Shown: positions 1-8,396 of the stretch, piece after piece
How positions within the stretch are numbered: the stretch's first letter is position 1
How the letters are laid out: every line of letters begins with the position of its first letter
Assembly (NCBI GenBank): GCA_002454425.1
Contig: DKIV01000020.1
Location: 1-28,511 of the forward strand
Source of the DNA: Sphingobacteriaceae bacterium UBA6709
GTDB lineage: Bacteria > Bacteroidota > Bacteroidia > Sphingobacteriales > Sphingobacteriaceae
DNA length: 28,511 nt
Reading direction: 5' to 3'
The notes under the pieces: generated by a model
Seen by the model: the letters and a program-made list of their open reading frames with translations, nothing else
Told to the model about the DNA's origin: nothing
Databases searched by the model: none
Translations under genes and position numbers: made by a program

Positions 1-109
1 TCTGCAAGATCAGCAGCCGGACGTACCGTCCCCGGCAGCCTGTATTCAGTCAGGAAACAACACCTCAAAACCCTTGTGAAGCGTAGCTTCCAGCCTTGCC
101 TTGGTCCGG

Positions 110-140
110 TCAAGATACGAAAAAACAATACTCAGGTCAA
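110..140 (-). promoter_or_regulatory. Candidate leftward promoter reading off the window edge
   Basis: On the minus strand TTG (140-138) is followed after 20 bases by TATCTTG (117-111), close to the Bacteroidota -33/-7 arrangement TTTG and TAnnTTTG. Transcription would start near 103 and leave the window at its left end. No start codon with a convincing reading frame is seen before position 1. The leader contains a short hairpin at about 20-40 (GGACG, TAC, CGTCC). If real, the repeat element at 241-556 lies upstream of whatever gene this promoter serves. Confidence 0.35.
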
Positions 141-240
141 TAAATAATTGCAAATAAATCACTCAAAACCAATGCAATCGCTAATCGAATGCCTCTGGCA
201 AGACATTTCTCCTTCCCCTCCTCCCCGCAATTCAGCAAGC

Positions 241-556
241 GCTATCCGACAGTAGCCTCGCAGCGTGCTCTCCAGCACCCGACGGTGCCCCGACAAGTGC
301 CTTGCTGTACGCTAACCGTACCCCGGCATCCCCCTAACACCTACCTAAGAGTGTCCGCATGAGCATATATGCTACCGAAACACAGACCGTATAAAGACCG
401 ACCCTTCGGACTACCCCTCGGTCTTAATACCCTTTTTATTCGCTTTATATTCGGTCACATGCAGACACTGTTAGGTAAGTGCCAGAGTACTGTGAGGGTG
501 CTGTTGGGGTGTGTTTAGAGTGCTGTTGGGTAGCGGAGGGAGAAGTGCAGGATAGT
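241..556. repeat. Two outward-facing arrays of degenerate 11-bp units around a hairpin
   Basis: Reading outward from a central dyad, both flanks break into exact 11-bp steps. The left flank, read on the minus strand, has nine units from 339 down to 241, for example TGCCGGGGTAC (328-318), TGTCGGGGCAC (295-285) and TGTCGGATAGC (251-241). The right flank, read on the plus strand, has about seven units from 480 to 556, for example TGCCAGAGTAC (480-490), TGTGAGGGTGC (491-501) and TGTTGGGTAGC (524-534). Unit position 6 is G in essentially every unit, position 2 is usually G, and position 5 is mostly a purine. Both arrays start directly after the stem sequence TTAGGTARG, so they share phase with the dyad. 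An 11-bp step places each unit on the same face of the helix. No gene is called here; the function is unknown. Confidence 0.7.
338..481. repeat. Long imperfect inverted repeat (extended hairpin or cruciform)
   Basis: The outer arms at 338-361 and 458-481 are 24 bp long and match at 21 of 24 positions. Inside them, ACCGAA (374-379) pairs with TTCGGT (450-455), TATAAAG (390-396) pairs with CTTTATA (443-449), and AAGACCG (394-400) pairs with CGGTCTT (419-425). A separate 12-bp perfect palindrome lies at 362-373 (AGCATATATGCT). The whole could fold as one bulged stem of about 140 nt as RNA, or as a cruciform. The central stem is followed by CTTTTTATT on the plus strand, so weak termination is possible. 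Confidence 0.65.
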
Positions 557-1014
557 CGAAAAGAGGGATGCTTTGGCTCGATTAAATAATCAGCCAGTTG
601 TTGGACAACTTTTAAGAAGAGACCCGCGCGCGGCAGCGGAATAAAAGGCCAGGCGTTGGATGTATGGCTAAACGAATAACGTGAATGAACCAACCTAATG
701 CCCGGTATCAACAAAACAAGACCAATGGAACTGGTCTGGCATAGAACGCATGAAAAGCATTTAAATGTTAAGGGATTGCAGACCTTTAATGGAGAGCGAA
801 GCCGTATGAAAATTTCGGAAAGAGGATGAGAAGTACATCCAGTCAGGGGAATCAACCTCCGTTAAACCTTCAAGGACGATGTCCTGAGCATGCGTCTAAT
901 GAGATCATGAATGACAACCCAACCGTCGATCCACGTAAAATAAGAGCGATGGAAAACAATCATCCCTCCTCATCGCATCTGATAATATTTTCCAGCGAGG
1001 CAGAAGCCAAGAGT
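557..1014. other. Stretch without a supported gene
   Basis: Open frames on both strands are present but look spurious. The plus-strand frame at 826-1095 runs into the 3' end of the Nudix gene in antisense. The minus-strand frame at 445-855 runs through the inverted repeat. A small hairpin AGGAC-GAT-GTCCT lies near 870-883. Nothing else is recognised. Confidence 0.5.
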
Positions 1015-1575
1015 TTAGAGTTTATCCTCCGCAATCATCTGCTTTACCTTCAATATGGCAATAATGCTGATAGAGTCAGTTATCTCCCCTCGTAATACCA
1101 TCTGATAAGCATCCTCGAAGGGAAGCTTACGAACATTGAGATCTTCTGTTTCTTCGGGCTCCGCGTCACCTGCGGTAAGATTTTGCGCTACAAAAATATA
1201 CCCTAACTCATCAGAAACCGAATTTGAAAGATGTAAGGTTTGAATCTCCGTCCATCTGGCAGCGCTGAAGCCGGTCTCTTCTTTTAGCTCGCGTTTTGCC
1301 GACTCCAGCGGACTTGTGTTCAGCGGACAACCGCCCTCGGGGATTTCCCAGCTGTAAGCGTCGAGCACGAAACGATATTGCCCCACCAACCAAGTATTCA
1401 TATGATCATCCAGCGCGAGCACCCCTATCGCATGGTTCTTAAAATGCACCTTGCCATAAATTCCCTTTCCCCCACCGGGATTAATCACATCATATTTTGT
1501 GAGTCGTATCCAGGGGTTATCATACACCTCCTCCGCGGAGAGCACTTTCCAGGGGTTTTCTGTTTCTTTATTCAT
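1015..1575 (-). CDS. Nudix (NUDT5/ADP-sugar pyrophosphatase-like) hydrolase
   Basis: This is a 186-residue protein with one Nudix domain, probably a cytoplasmic pyrophosphatase acting on a nucleoside diphosphate linked to another group; ADP-ribose or an ADP-sugar is the likely class. The Nudix box spans residues 81-103 and keeps the catalytic helix REL-K-EE-T-G-F (95-103). The first conserved Glu of the box (G-x5-E) is Thr87 here, in the sequence GGCPLNTSPLES. The preceding EIPEGG is typical of ADP-sugar hydrolases. An upstream ATG at 1596 would add seven residues; 1575 was preferred because homologues begin near MNKETENPW. The gene is divergent from the acyltransferase at 1786. The family assignment is strong but the substrate is not determined. 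Confidence 0.9.
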   Translation of the reverse strand: MNKETENPWKVLSAEEVYDNPWIRLTKYDVINPGGGKGIYGKVHFKNHAIGVLALDDHMNTWLVGQYRFVLDAYSWEIPEGGCPLNTSPLESAKRELKEETGFSAARWTEIQTLHLSNSVSDELGYIFVAQNLTAGDAEPEETEDLNVRKLPFEDAYQMVLRGEITDSISIIAILKVKQMIAEDKL

Positions 1576-1785
1576 TCTGTTGCATTTAAAGCTCATGCCG
1601 CGCGTGAAGTTACAAGAGCCCGGGAACGCATGACCGATATTTTTTTATTTTTGCGTTGTGAATGCCAGCCATGCAAAGCCGCAGGTTCAGCGATATCAGC
1701 ATGTAGCATAGGACTAAGTTAAACTATCGCGGAACAATATAAGCACAAAGGCATTCCTTTTACATTAACTCGATTTAAAGATCTG

Positions 1786-2529
1786 ATGAAAAAAATTTTA
1801 GGATACCTCTTTAGCCTGATACATTATATCGCTTTTGGACTCATCTTAGTGCTCTTCCATCCCATTCAATGGCTTTGTCTGAAATTAGGAGGCTATTCGG
1901 CGCACAAGCGATGTGTAGATATCATGAATTTCCTGATTGTGGGCACCTACTACCTTGCGGGCTGCACTGTTACTTTTAGAAACGACTTTAACCTACCGAC
2001 CGACCGTCCTGTAATTTTTGTGGCAAACCATCAGAGTCTTTACGATATTCCGGTGCTCATCTGGCACCTTAGGAAACATCATCCCAAGTTTATTTCCAAA
2101 ATTGAGCTTACTAAGGGTATTCCTTCAATTTCATTTAACCTGAAATACGGGGGGGCCGCCAATATCGACAGGAAAGACCCCAAGCAATCGATTACAGAAT
2201 TGCTGAAGCTTGCTGACAGGATGAAAAAGAATACCTGGTCGACGGTAATATTTCCGGAAGGGACGCGCTCAAAAACCGGAAAAATGAAACCTTTCGCGAC
2301 TGCCGGCCTTACCACTCTCATAAAAAAAGTTCCCGGCGCGCTGATCGTTCCTATAGCAATTGAAGGTTCATGGAAAATTACCAGGTACGGGTTCTACCCT
2401 TTAAGCTTCGGAGAGCATATGAAATGGACGGTAATGACGCCTATTGAACCGGCCGGAATGACACCCGATGAGGTAATCAATGCTACAGAACAATCAATAA
2501 AGGATGTTGTGGAGGGAGCGGGAGCTTAG
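1786..2529 (+). CDS. plsC: 1-acyl-sn-glycerol-3-phosphate acyltransferase (PlsC family)
   Basis: This 247-residue membrane-associated acyltransferase transfers a fatty acyl chain to lysophosphatidic acid, giving phosphatidic acid for phospholipid synthesis. An N-terminal hydrophobic segment (about residues 5-32) precedes the catalytic motif NHQSLYD (His82 and Asp87, the H-x4-D pair). FPEGTRS at 156-162 is the acyl-acceptor site, and a third block near VPIAIEG follows. The length is normal for the family. It starts at ATG with no Shine-Dalgarno sequence, as expected in Bacteroidota. The gene converges on the response regulator at 2607. Closely related lyso-ornithine-lipid acyltransferases share these motifs, so the exact acceptor is inferred. 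Confidence 0.9.
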   Translation: MKKILGYLFSLIHYIAFGLILVLFHPIQWLCLKLGGYSAHKRCVDIMNFLIVGTYYLAGCTVTFRNDFNLPTDRPVIFVANHQSLYDIPVLIWHLRKHHPKFISKIELTKGIPSISFNLKYGGAANIDRKDPKQSITELLKLADRMKKNTWSTVIFPEGTRSKTGKMKPFATAGLTTLIKKVPGALIVPIAIEGSWKITRYGFYPLSFGEHMKWTVMTPIEPAGMTPDEVINATEQSIKDVVEGAGA

Positions 2530-2606
2530 GCACCAATTTCCGGGAATCATCATTGCAAGACGGCAGGTACATCTTCGATAGCAGATTAAAAGAGCGATCT
2601 CTGGTA

Positions 2607-3326
2607 TCAGATATTCTTATGCTCTATCTTTCGAAAGAAGGCATCCCTGAAAGTGTCGCCGATGGGAATAATCTTGTCACCGATCTGAATGCGCCCGCGC
2701 TCAATGCTCTCAATCTTGTCAATAGCTACGATGAACGATTTGTGGACACGCGAAAAGCGGCTCTGCGGCAGGATTTCCTCGAGCTTCTTCATATGCTGTA
2801 AGGTAATAACCCGCTCGCTCGGGGTAAATATAGACACATAATCTTTCAGACCCTCGATATAGAGAATGTCATTGATAAAGATCTTCTGTATGCGGTATTC
2901 CGTTTTCACGAAAATATAGTCGGCCACGGGCTCGGCATTCAATTCGGCCGACACCGGTTCGGTCGTTTTACCCGCCAGCTGATGCTGCACTTTCTCTACC
3001 GCCTTATAGAAGCGCTCAAAAGCAAAGGGCTTAAGAAGATAATCAGAGATATTAAGATCATAGCCCTCCAGTGCGTAATCAGAATACGCGGTGGTGAAGA
3101 TCACAGGACATTTCCCCTGCATGATCTTGAGGAACTGAATGCCGGTAAGCTCAGGCATCTGCACGTCGAGGAACACCAGATCTACAGCACCGTCCTGCAC
3201 GAGACGCAAGCCTTCAAAGGCACTCGTGGTGGCCATTACTAAAGATAGAAAGGGCACCTTCGCGATGTAATCGCAAAGTATATCGAGAGCCAACGGTTCA
3301 TCATCAACAACAAGGCAACGTATCAT
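2607..3326 (-). CDS. LytTR-family response regulator
   Basis: This 239-residue regulator has an N-terminal receiver (about 1-115) with acidic pair Asp8/Asp9, phosphoacceptor Asp54 in FLDVQMPELTG, a TTAYS segment and the lysine of LLKPF. A C-terminal LytTR DNA-binding domain (about 135-237) follows, with the typical YIEGLKDYVSI and RVHKSFIVAIDKIE blocks. The ATG at 3326 was chosen; a longer frame could begin only at TTG 3344, inside the kinase gene. It starts 7 bp after the stop of the LytS-type kinase at 3334, so the two form an operon and almost certainly a cognate pair. Target genes cannot be read from the sequence. Confidence 0.95.
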   Translation of the reverse strand: MIRCLVVDDEPLALDILCDYIAKVPFLSLVMATTSAFEGLRLVQDGAVDLVFLDVQMPELTGIQFLKIMQGKCPVIFTTAYSDYALEGYDLNISDYLLKPFAFERFYKAVEKVQHQLAGKTTEPVSAELNAEPVADYIFVKTEYRIQKIFINDILYIEGLKDYVSIFTPSERVITLQHMKKLEEILPQSRFSRVHKSFIVAIDKIESIERGRIQIGDKIIPIGDTFRDAFFRKIEHKNI

Positions 3327-3333
3327 GGCGGAA

Positions 3334-4353
3334 CTATAATTCAATTATAAGATTACAAATGTAAAATTTATCGGAACTTTTAATATCCAATTGATAGCGG
3401 TCTTTATAAAGAATTTCCAGGCGGCGGTTAACATTATGCAGCCCAATACCACTGGCCTCATCTTTATTTTGCTCACTGCGGAGATTGACAACCTGTAAAT
3501 GTACCGATACAGAGTCAATTATAATTTTGATATCTATCGGGTGCTCCGGATCAGTAGCTACCCCGTGCTTAAATGCGTTCTCAATGAATGGAATAAGGAT
3601 CAGCGGAGCGATATAGGCGCGACTATCTTCGCCGGTGACGCTGAGCTTGATATTGCCGCCGTTAGGGAACCGCAATCGCTGAAGCTCAATATAGTTTTCA
3701 ATATACCGTATCTCCTTACATAAGTTAACACCCGGCTCATTACTTTCCTGCAGCATATAACGCATCATCTCTGATAGTTTAAGGATCGCCTGTGGTGTCT
3801 CTTCAGAATGACGATAAGCAAGGGAATAAATATTGTTCAGGGAGTTGAAGAGAAAATGGGGATTAATTTGCGACTTAAGGAATGATAGCTCGGCACTTAG
3901 CTTCTCGTTCTCCAGGTTCTTACGAATCTTTTCATTTATGAACCAATCGACCCCAAATTTCAAGGCGGTGGAGATAATAATAAAGAACATGCCGGAAAAC
4001 AGGCATATAATGAAGTATTTCCAGAATGCCAGTAGCATTTCATGCCCGTCATTCGCACGATAGCTTAGAATGACTTCCGGATAAAAGCTGGCGATGGAGT
4101 ACTTGACAAGAGAGGAGATGACGAGCAAACCCAGAATACTCAGCGTGCAACCCAGGAACCTCCGGCTATTGAGGAAAGTCGGTAATATGTACAGGAGGTT
4201 TATATAAAAAACAGCGATGTTTATAACACCGTAATAGAGGTAGATCACCACTGCTTCATACATTTTGCCTTCTCTACTTCCAATGCCTGTAAAGAAAAGT
4301 AAGATAAGCACCCACGCCAGTATGTGAAACGAAATAAGTCTGAGTTTAGCCAT
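3334..4353 (-). CDS. LytS-type sensor histidine kinase (His_kinase family)
   Basis: This 339-residue membrane kinase is partner of the LytTR regulator directly downstream. Four hydrophobic segments lie at about 8-24, 35-58, 66-88 and 110-132. A short linker leads to the LytS-type phosphoacceptor block SQINPHFLFNSLNN with His166. The ATPase half keeps the N-box IPFIENAFKHG (Asn259) and a glycine block GIGLHNVNRRL near 302-312. No periplasmic or PAS sensor domain is visible, so the membrane segments are probably the input domain. The ATG start fits and no upstream in-frame start is needed. The stop (TAG) sits just before the regulator. Confidence 0.95.
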   Translation of the reverse strand: MAKLRLISFHILAWVLILLFFTGIGSREGKMYEAVVIYLYYGVINIAVFYINLLYILPTFLNSRRFLGCTLSILGLLVISSLVKYSIASFYPEVILSYRANDGHEMLLAFWKYFIICLFSGMFFIIISTALKFGVDWFINEKIRKNLENEKLSAELSFLKSQINPHFLFNSLNNIYSLAYRHSEETPQAILKLSEMMRYMLQESNEPGVNLCKEIRYIENYIELQRLRFPNGGNIKLSVTGEDSRAYIAPLILIPFIENAFKHGVATDPEHPIDIKIIIDSVSVHLQVVNLRSEQNKDEASGIGLHNVNRRLEILYKDRYQLDIKSSDKFYICNLIIEL

Positions 4354-4478
4354 TGGTACGAAGATAGGTGATTAACAGCTAAAGCGGTTCAGGATTTAGA
4401 CCAATACGGGGGATTTATAGAGCAACGCCAGCAACGATACCATGGGATTGCATGCTATTAGCAATGGATGATGATTTC

Positions 4479-4525
4479 TATATAAAACACAAAAGCCGGA
4501 AGATCCGGCTTTTGTGTTTTATATA
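4479..4525 (-). terminator. Rho-independent terminator of ackA
   Basis: A perfect 21-bp stem (4479-4499 paired with 4505-4525) with a five-base loop AAGAT lies 41 bp past the ackA stop. The minus-strand right arm is T-rich (GGCTTTTGTGTTTTATA), supplying the U-tract. No plus-strand gene nearby would use it. Confidence 0.85.
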
Positions 4526-4565
4526 CTAAGAAACAACGCCAGGAGCGTTGCTCATTATAGAAAAA

Positions 4566-5762
4566 TTAAGCTAACAAATCATGACATTGCTTAGCAATCT
4601 CAAGCTCTTCGTTTGTAGGAACCACAAGGACCTTAACTTTAGAGTCAGCAGTGTTAATTTCACGGATGAAAGGACCACGTACCTTATTTTTCTCTTCGTC
4701 AATCTTGAAGCCGAAATATTCCATGTCAGCACCTACAAGCTCACGGATGTCAGCGGCATTTTCGCCCACACCTGCGGTGAAGACAATCGCGTCAAGTCCG
4801 TTCATTGCTGCAGCGTAAGAACCGATATACTTCTTAATGCGGTAAGTATACATGTCATAGGCAAGCGTTGATTTCTCATCGCCCTGAGCAATAGCGTTTT
4901 CAACGTCACGCATGTCACTGTATCCTGTAAGACCCAACATTCCGCTTCTCTTGTTGAACAAGGTATCTACCTGCTCAATTTCGTATCCTAACTGAGAAAC
5001 AAGATAGAAAACTACAGAAGCGTCAATGTTACCACAACGAGTACCCATGATAAGACCATCCAAAGGACCGAGGCCCATGCTTGTATCTACACATTTACCA
5101 CCGTCAACAGCAGCCATTGAACAACCGTTACCTAAGTGAACCGTAATGATCTTCGCGTCAGGTTTGCCAAGGAATTCAGCAGCCTTTTCAGATACGTATT
5201 TATGAGATGTTCCGTGGAAACCATACACACGAATACCATGCTCTGTATAGTACTTCTCAGGGATGGCATAACGGAACGCTTTCTCAGGCATTGTCTGATG
5301 GAACGCAGTATCAAATACCGCTACGTGGGTAGCGTTAGCGAAGATCTTCTGCGATACGTTAATACCGATAGAGTGTGCAGGGTTGTGTAATGGAGCAAGA
5401 GCGGCAAGCTTCTTGATTTCTTCCTTAACGACATCGGTAATTACAGCGGTTTTAGAGAATGACTCTCCACCGTGAACGATGCGGTGACCCACAGCATTGA
5501 TTTCTGAAGGATCGTGAATTACTGCAATACCCTCAGCGGTAAGCAAACGACCTACCTCCTGCATACCAGCTTCGTGATCTGGCAGCTCAAGTGTCATCTT
5601 TGTAACTTTCTCTTCACCGTTAAGATAAACTTTGTGAGTGATGTTAGAGGTTTCAAGACCGATACGTTCAACAAGACCTGTACAGATTGGAGATTCAGAA
5701 GGCCACTTGAACAGCTGGTATTTGATAGAACTGCTACCGCAGTTTACAACAAAAATATTCAT
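4566..5762 (-). CDS. ackA: Acetate kinase
   Basis: This 398-residue ASKHA-fold cytoplasmic kinase interconverts acetyl phosphate plus ADP with acetate plus ATP. The N-terminal signature VNCGSSSIKY includes Asn7. The second signature VYGFHGTSHKYV follows, then the phosphate loop HLGNGCSMAAV, the GLGPLDGLIMGTRCG block and the ATP-binding FTAGVGENA. The C-terminal NEELEIA carries the expected Glu. The length matches the family. It lies 130 bp downstream of pta on the same strand, the classical acetate-overflow operon order pta-ackA. The intergenic hairpin at 5857-5884 may lower its expression relative to pta. Confidence 0.98.
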   Translation of the reverse strand: MNIFVVNCGSSSIKYQLFKWPSESPICTGLVERIGLETSNITHKVYLNGEEKVTKMTLELPDHEAGMQEVGRLLTAEGIAVIHDPSEINAVGHRIVHGGESFSKTAVITDVVKEEIKKLAALAPLHNPAHSIGINVSQKIFANATHVAVFDTAFHQTMPEKAFRYAIPEKYYTEHGIRVYGFHGTSHKYVSEKAAEFLGKPDAKIITVHLGNGCSMAAVDGGKCVDTSMGLGPLDGLIMGTRCGNIDASVVFYLVSQLGYEIEQVDTLFNKRSGMLGLTGYSDMRDVENAIAQGDEKSTLAYDMYTYRIKKYIGSYAAAMNGLDAIVFTAGVGENAADIRELVGADMEYFGFKIDEEKNKVRGPFIREINTADSKVKVLVVPTNEELEIAKQCHDLLA

Positions 5763-5845
5763 GCTGACTATTTTATTATTTTATATTATTCGTAAAACAA
5801 AATTACCCGGCAACACTCCATGAATGTTATATGTCCGGGCAAAAG

Positions 5846-5884
5846 GATCAAAGAAAACCGGCGACAGTGTTCTCTGCCGCCGGT
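5846..5884 (-). terminator. Intergenic terminator-like hairpin between pta and ackA
   Basis: Reading on the minus strand, ACCGGCG (5884-5878) pairs with CGCCGGT (5863-5857) around a 14-base loop that can add three more pairs (CAG/CTG). The stem is followed by TTTTCTTTGATCC. It begins 8 bp past the pta stop and about 95 bp before ackA. It may be a partial terminator that sets the pta:ackA ratio, or a processing or stability hairpin. Confidence 0.6.
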
Positions 5885-5892
5885 CAAATTTA

Positions 5893-7986
5893 TTAATTAT
5901 TCTGGCTCTGAATAGCAGTAATAATTACCGTATTGAAAATATCGTCAACTGTACAACCACGACTGAGGTCATTAACAGGCTTATTCAAGCCTTGCAGCAT
6001 CGGGCCGATAGCTAAAGCTCCGGTTTCACGCTGCACCGCTTTATAGGTATTATTTCCTGTATTGAGGTCAGGGAAGATCAGAACACTTGCCTGGCCGGCA
6101 ACTTCAGAATTAGGAAGTTTCTGCTTACCAACAATAGGATCTACCGCGGCATCATATTGAATAGGACCTTCAACTTTAAGATCAGGGCGTTTTTCCTTAA
6201 CGATCTCCGTTGCTCTGCGCACCTTCTCAACGTCAGCACCCTCACCAGATGTTCCTGAAGAGTAGGATAACATAGCCACACGCGGCTCGATACCGAAACG
6301 GATACTGCTTTCAGCAGAAGAAATGGCAATTTCCGCTAACTGCTCAGCTGTAGGATTTGGATTCACAGCACAGTCGCCAAATACAGCAACGCGATCTGGA
6401 AGACACATGAAGAACACTGAAGAAACTACGGAGATGCCCGGTTTGGTTTTCACGAACTGCAGCGCCGGACGAATTGTATGCGCGGTGGTATTAACAGCAC
6501 CGGATACCATTCCATCAGCATGACCTTTATAAACCATCATCGTACCGAAGTATGAAACATCGCTCATTACGTCTCTGGCCATTTCAAGGTTAACACCTTT
6601 AGCTTTACGAAGCTCGTAGAAAGTGTTTACATAATCTTCGAAGTTTTCTGAGGCAACAGGGTTCAGCACCTGTACAACAGCAGGATCGAACTCAAGGCCC
6701 AGGCGTTTCGCAGATGCCGCTACCGCTAAAGGATCGCCAAGAATTGTTAACTTAACGATGTCCTGCGCGCTTAGGCGAGCTGCAGCCTTCAGGATTCGAT
6801 CATCCTGACCTTCTGGCAACACCACATGCTTCACATCGCTCTTAGCCCATTTTGTCAGTTGATACTGGAACATATGAGGAGTAATAGCCTCAGACTTGAA
6901 TGCTGCAATGCGTTGTTCCAACGAAGGCACATCTACACATTTATTGAAGGTGTCAATAGCGAGCTGTATCTTCTTAGTACTGTCAGGAGAGATGCTTGAT
7001 CTGATGCCGGCAACACCTGTAATCGTATGGAATGTTCCTGAATTCACCGAAATAATAGGAACGATGGTTTCAGAACCCTCAATAAGGCGTATAACCGGCT
7101 CCTCTGGCACGCTTCCGGCTGAAAGAACAATTCCCGCAACCTTAGGATAGTTGCTAGAGATATTTGCCTGTAAAGAGGCGATAATAATATCACCACGATC
7201 GCCAGGGGTTACAATCAGCACGTTCTCCTTAATATGACTAAGGAAATTAGGAACGTTCATTGCTCCTGTAACGAAATTGTCTACCTGATTAGAGAGCTGC
7301 TCTTTACCAAATAGCAGGTTACCACCCAGACCGTCAAGAATTTCTTTCATGGTAGGGTTCAGCAATCCTTTATCAGCAGGGATGATTGAAAGAATAACGT
7401 TTGAGCTCAACTGCTCAGACAAGAGCGCCTTTACATCATTTTCCTGCTCCGGAGATACCTTATTAATAACAACAGCGAGAACCTGCACTTCGCGGGCTTC
7501 ATAGTTGCGGAACATGGCAAGCGCGGAATTTACAATATGAGCAGTAGTTTTACCATCAGCAGGCACTACAACTACCGCTGGAGAACCAAGATTTTTTGCA
7601 ATATCGATATTTGCTTCGAACTCAAAAGCGGCGCCGTCACCATCGAAGTCACTACCTTCAACGACAACAAAGTCGAAGTTTTCTTCAAGTTTCTTATACT
7701 TTTCAATGATGGACTCGATTACACGACCTTCGCTGTCGCTTTCGAACCTTCTGAGAGCTTCCTGACGGGTTAGGACATAAGCATCGTCGTATGCCAAAGG
7801 CAGTCCGAAGTGCTGAACCACAGTTTCAATGTGATCATCTTTTTTCTCAGCCGGGTCGAAGCTAATGATAGGCTTGAAATAACCGACTCTTTGGGTCTTA
7901 CCCAAAAGCATATTCACAAGACCCAGAGCGACAATGGATTTACCACTGTAAGGCTCCGCGGTTGCAATAAAAATATTCCTGGTCAT
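5893..7986 (-). CDS. pta: Phosphate acetyltransferase, long form
   Basis: This 697-residue three-domain enzyme makes acetyl phosphate and CoA from acetyl-CoA and phosphate. Residues 1-215 form a P-loop BioD-like domain that begins with ATAEPYSGKS. Residues about 216-340 form a DRTGG domain, with GDRGDIIIASL near 270. Residues about 370-690 are the catalytic PTA_PTB domain with HVVLPEGQDDRIL, the SGAVNTTAHTIRPAL region, YSSGTSGEGADVEKV and FPDLNTGNNTYK. The size is close to the 714 residues of the E. coli long form, in which the N-terminal part is regulatory. The enzyme acts with ackA downstream. The start ATG at 7986 places the P-loop at the expected N-terminal position. Confidence 0.98.
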   Translation of the reverse strand: MTRNIFIATAEPYSGKSIVALGLVNMLLGKTQRVGYFKPIISFDPAEKKDDHIETVVQHFGLPLAYDDAYVLTRQEALRRFESDSEGRVIESIIEKYKKLEENFDFVVVEGSDFDGDGAAFEFEANIDIAKNLGSPAVVVVPADGKTTAHIVNSALAMFRNYEAREVQVLAVVINKVSPEQENDVKALLSEQLSSNVILSIIPADKGLLNPTMKEILDGLGGNLLFGKEQLSNQVDNFVTGAMNVPNFLSHIKENVLIVTPGDRGDIIIASLQANISSNYPKVAGIVLSAGSVPEEPVIRLIEGSETIVPIISVNSGTFHTITGVAGIRSSISPDSTKKIQLAIDTFNKCVDVPSLEQRIAAFKSEAITPHMFQYQLTKWAKSDVKHVVLPEGQDDRILKAAARLSAQDIVKLTILGDPLAVAASAKRLGLEFDPAVVQVLNPVASENFEDYVNTFYELRKAKGVNLEMARDVMSDVSYFGTMMVYKGHADGMVSGAVNTTAHTIRPALQFVKTKPGISVVSSVFFMCLPDRVAVFGDCAVNPNPTAEQLAEIAISSAESSIRFGIEPRVAMLSYSSGTSGEGADVEKVRRATEIVKEKRPDLKVEGPIQYDAAVDPIVGKQKLPNSEVAGQASVLIFPDLNTGNNTYKAVQRETGALAIGPMLQGLNKPVNDLSRGCTVDDIFNTVIITAIQSQNN

Positions 7987-8396
7987 AATTTCTTTTATTG
8001 AAAATATCTGCGAATGTAGGGCATACCGGATAGAAATAGAGTGACTAACATCATTTTATGACAAAAAACGTTCTTTTTACACGAATCGTTCAAAATTTAA
8101 TTGTAAAAGAGCCATTACATTGCCAATACCTTAAAAAAATTACACGACCTTCGTTAAGCCATGCGGTCATCAGGGGGCGAAAAAGACGATTCAAACATGG
8201 ATTCACATTTAACGAGCATAGCAAATGCAACGGTCGTTAAAATAGCTTCAGAGCCGAAATATGAGGCACACATAAACATGTTGCAACAAACAAGTGTCTA
8301 GTATCACTTTTTCCGCTAAGGCATATCATTCTTCACGGATTAGCCATCGACTAATTTTGTATCAACGAAAAAGTTATAAAAACAAATCCATCGCAA
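7987..8396. other. Divergent intergenic region between pta and the YceI gene
   Basis: These 410 bp separate two divergent genes and contain no convincing coding frame. A candidate promoter for the YceI gene is listed separately. No clear TAnnTTTG element was found on the minus strand for pta; TACATTCG near 8018-8011 is the nearest match, with one mismatch. Confidence 0.5.
8352..8359 (+). promoter_or_regulatory. -7 promoter element of the YceI gene
   Basis: TAATTTTG is an exact match to the Bacteroidota TAnnTTTG consensus and lies 37 bp before the ATG at 8397, giving a leader of about 30 nt. No clear TTTG is seen at -33. Confidence 0.55.

Noticed and set aside
498..534. CRISPR-like repeats
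   Set aside because: Units are 11 bp, degenerate and contiguous, without unique spacers.
445..855. 136-codon minus-strand frame
   Set aside because: It crosses the inverted repeat and 11-bp array; composition (Ser/Thr/Pro/His) comes from the repeat and no domain is visible.
826..1095. 89-codon plus-strand frame
   Set aside because: Its 3' part is antisense to the Nudix gene and the rest shows no domain; a real gene would overlap a well supported one.
2553..2801. 82-codon plus-strand frame after plsC
   Set aside because: It is antisense to the 3' end of the LytTR regulator, whose reading frame is well supported.
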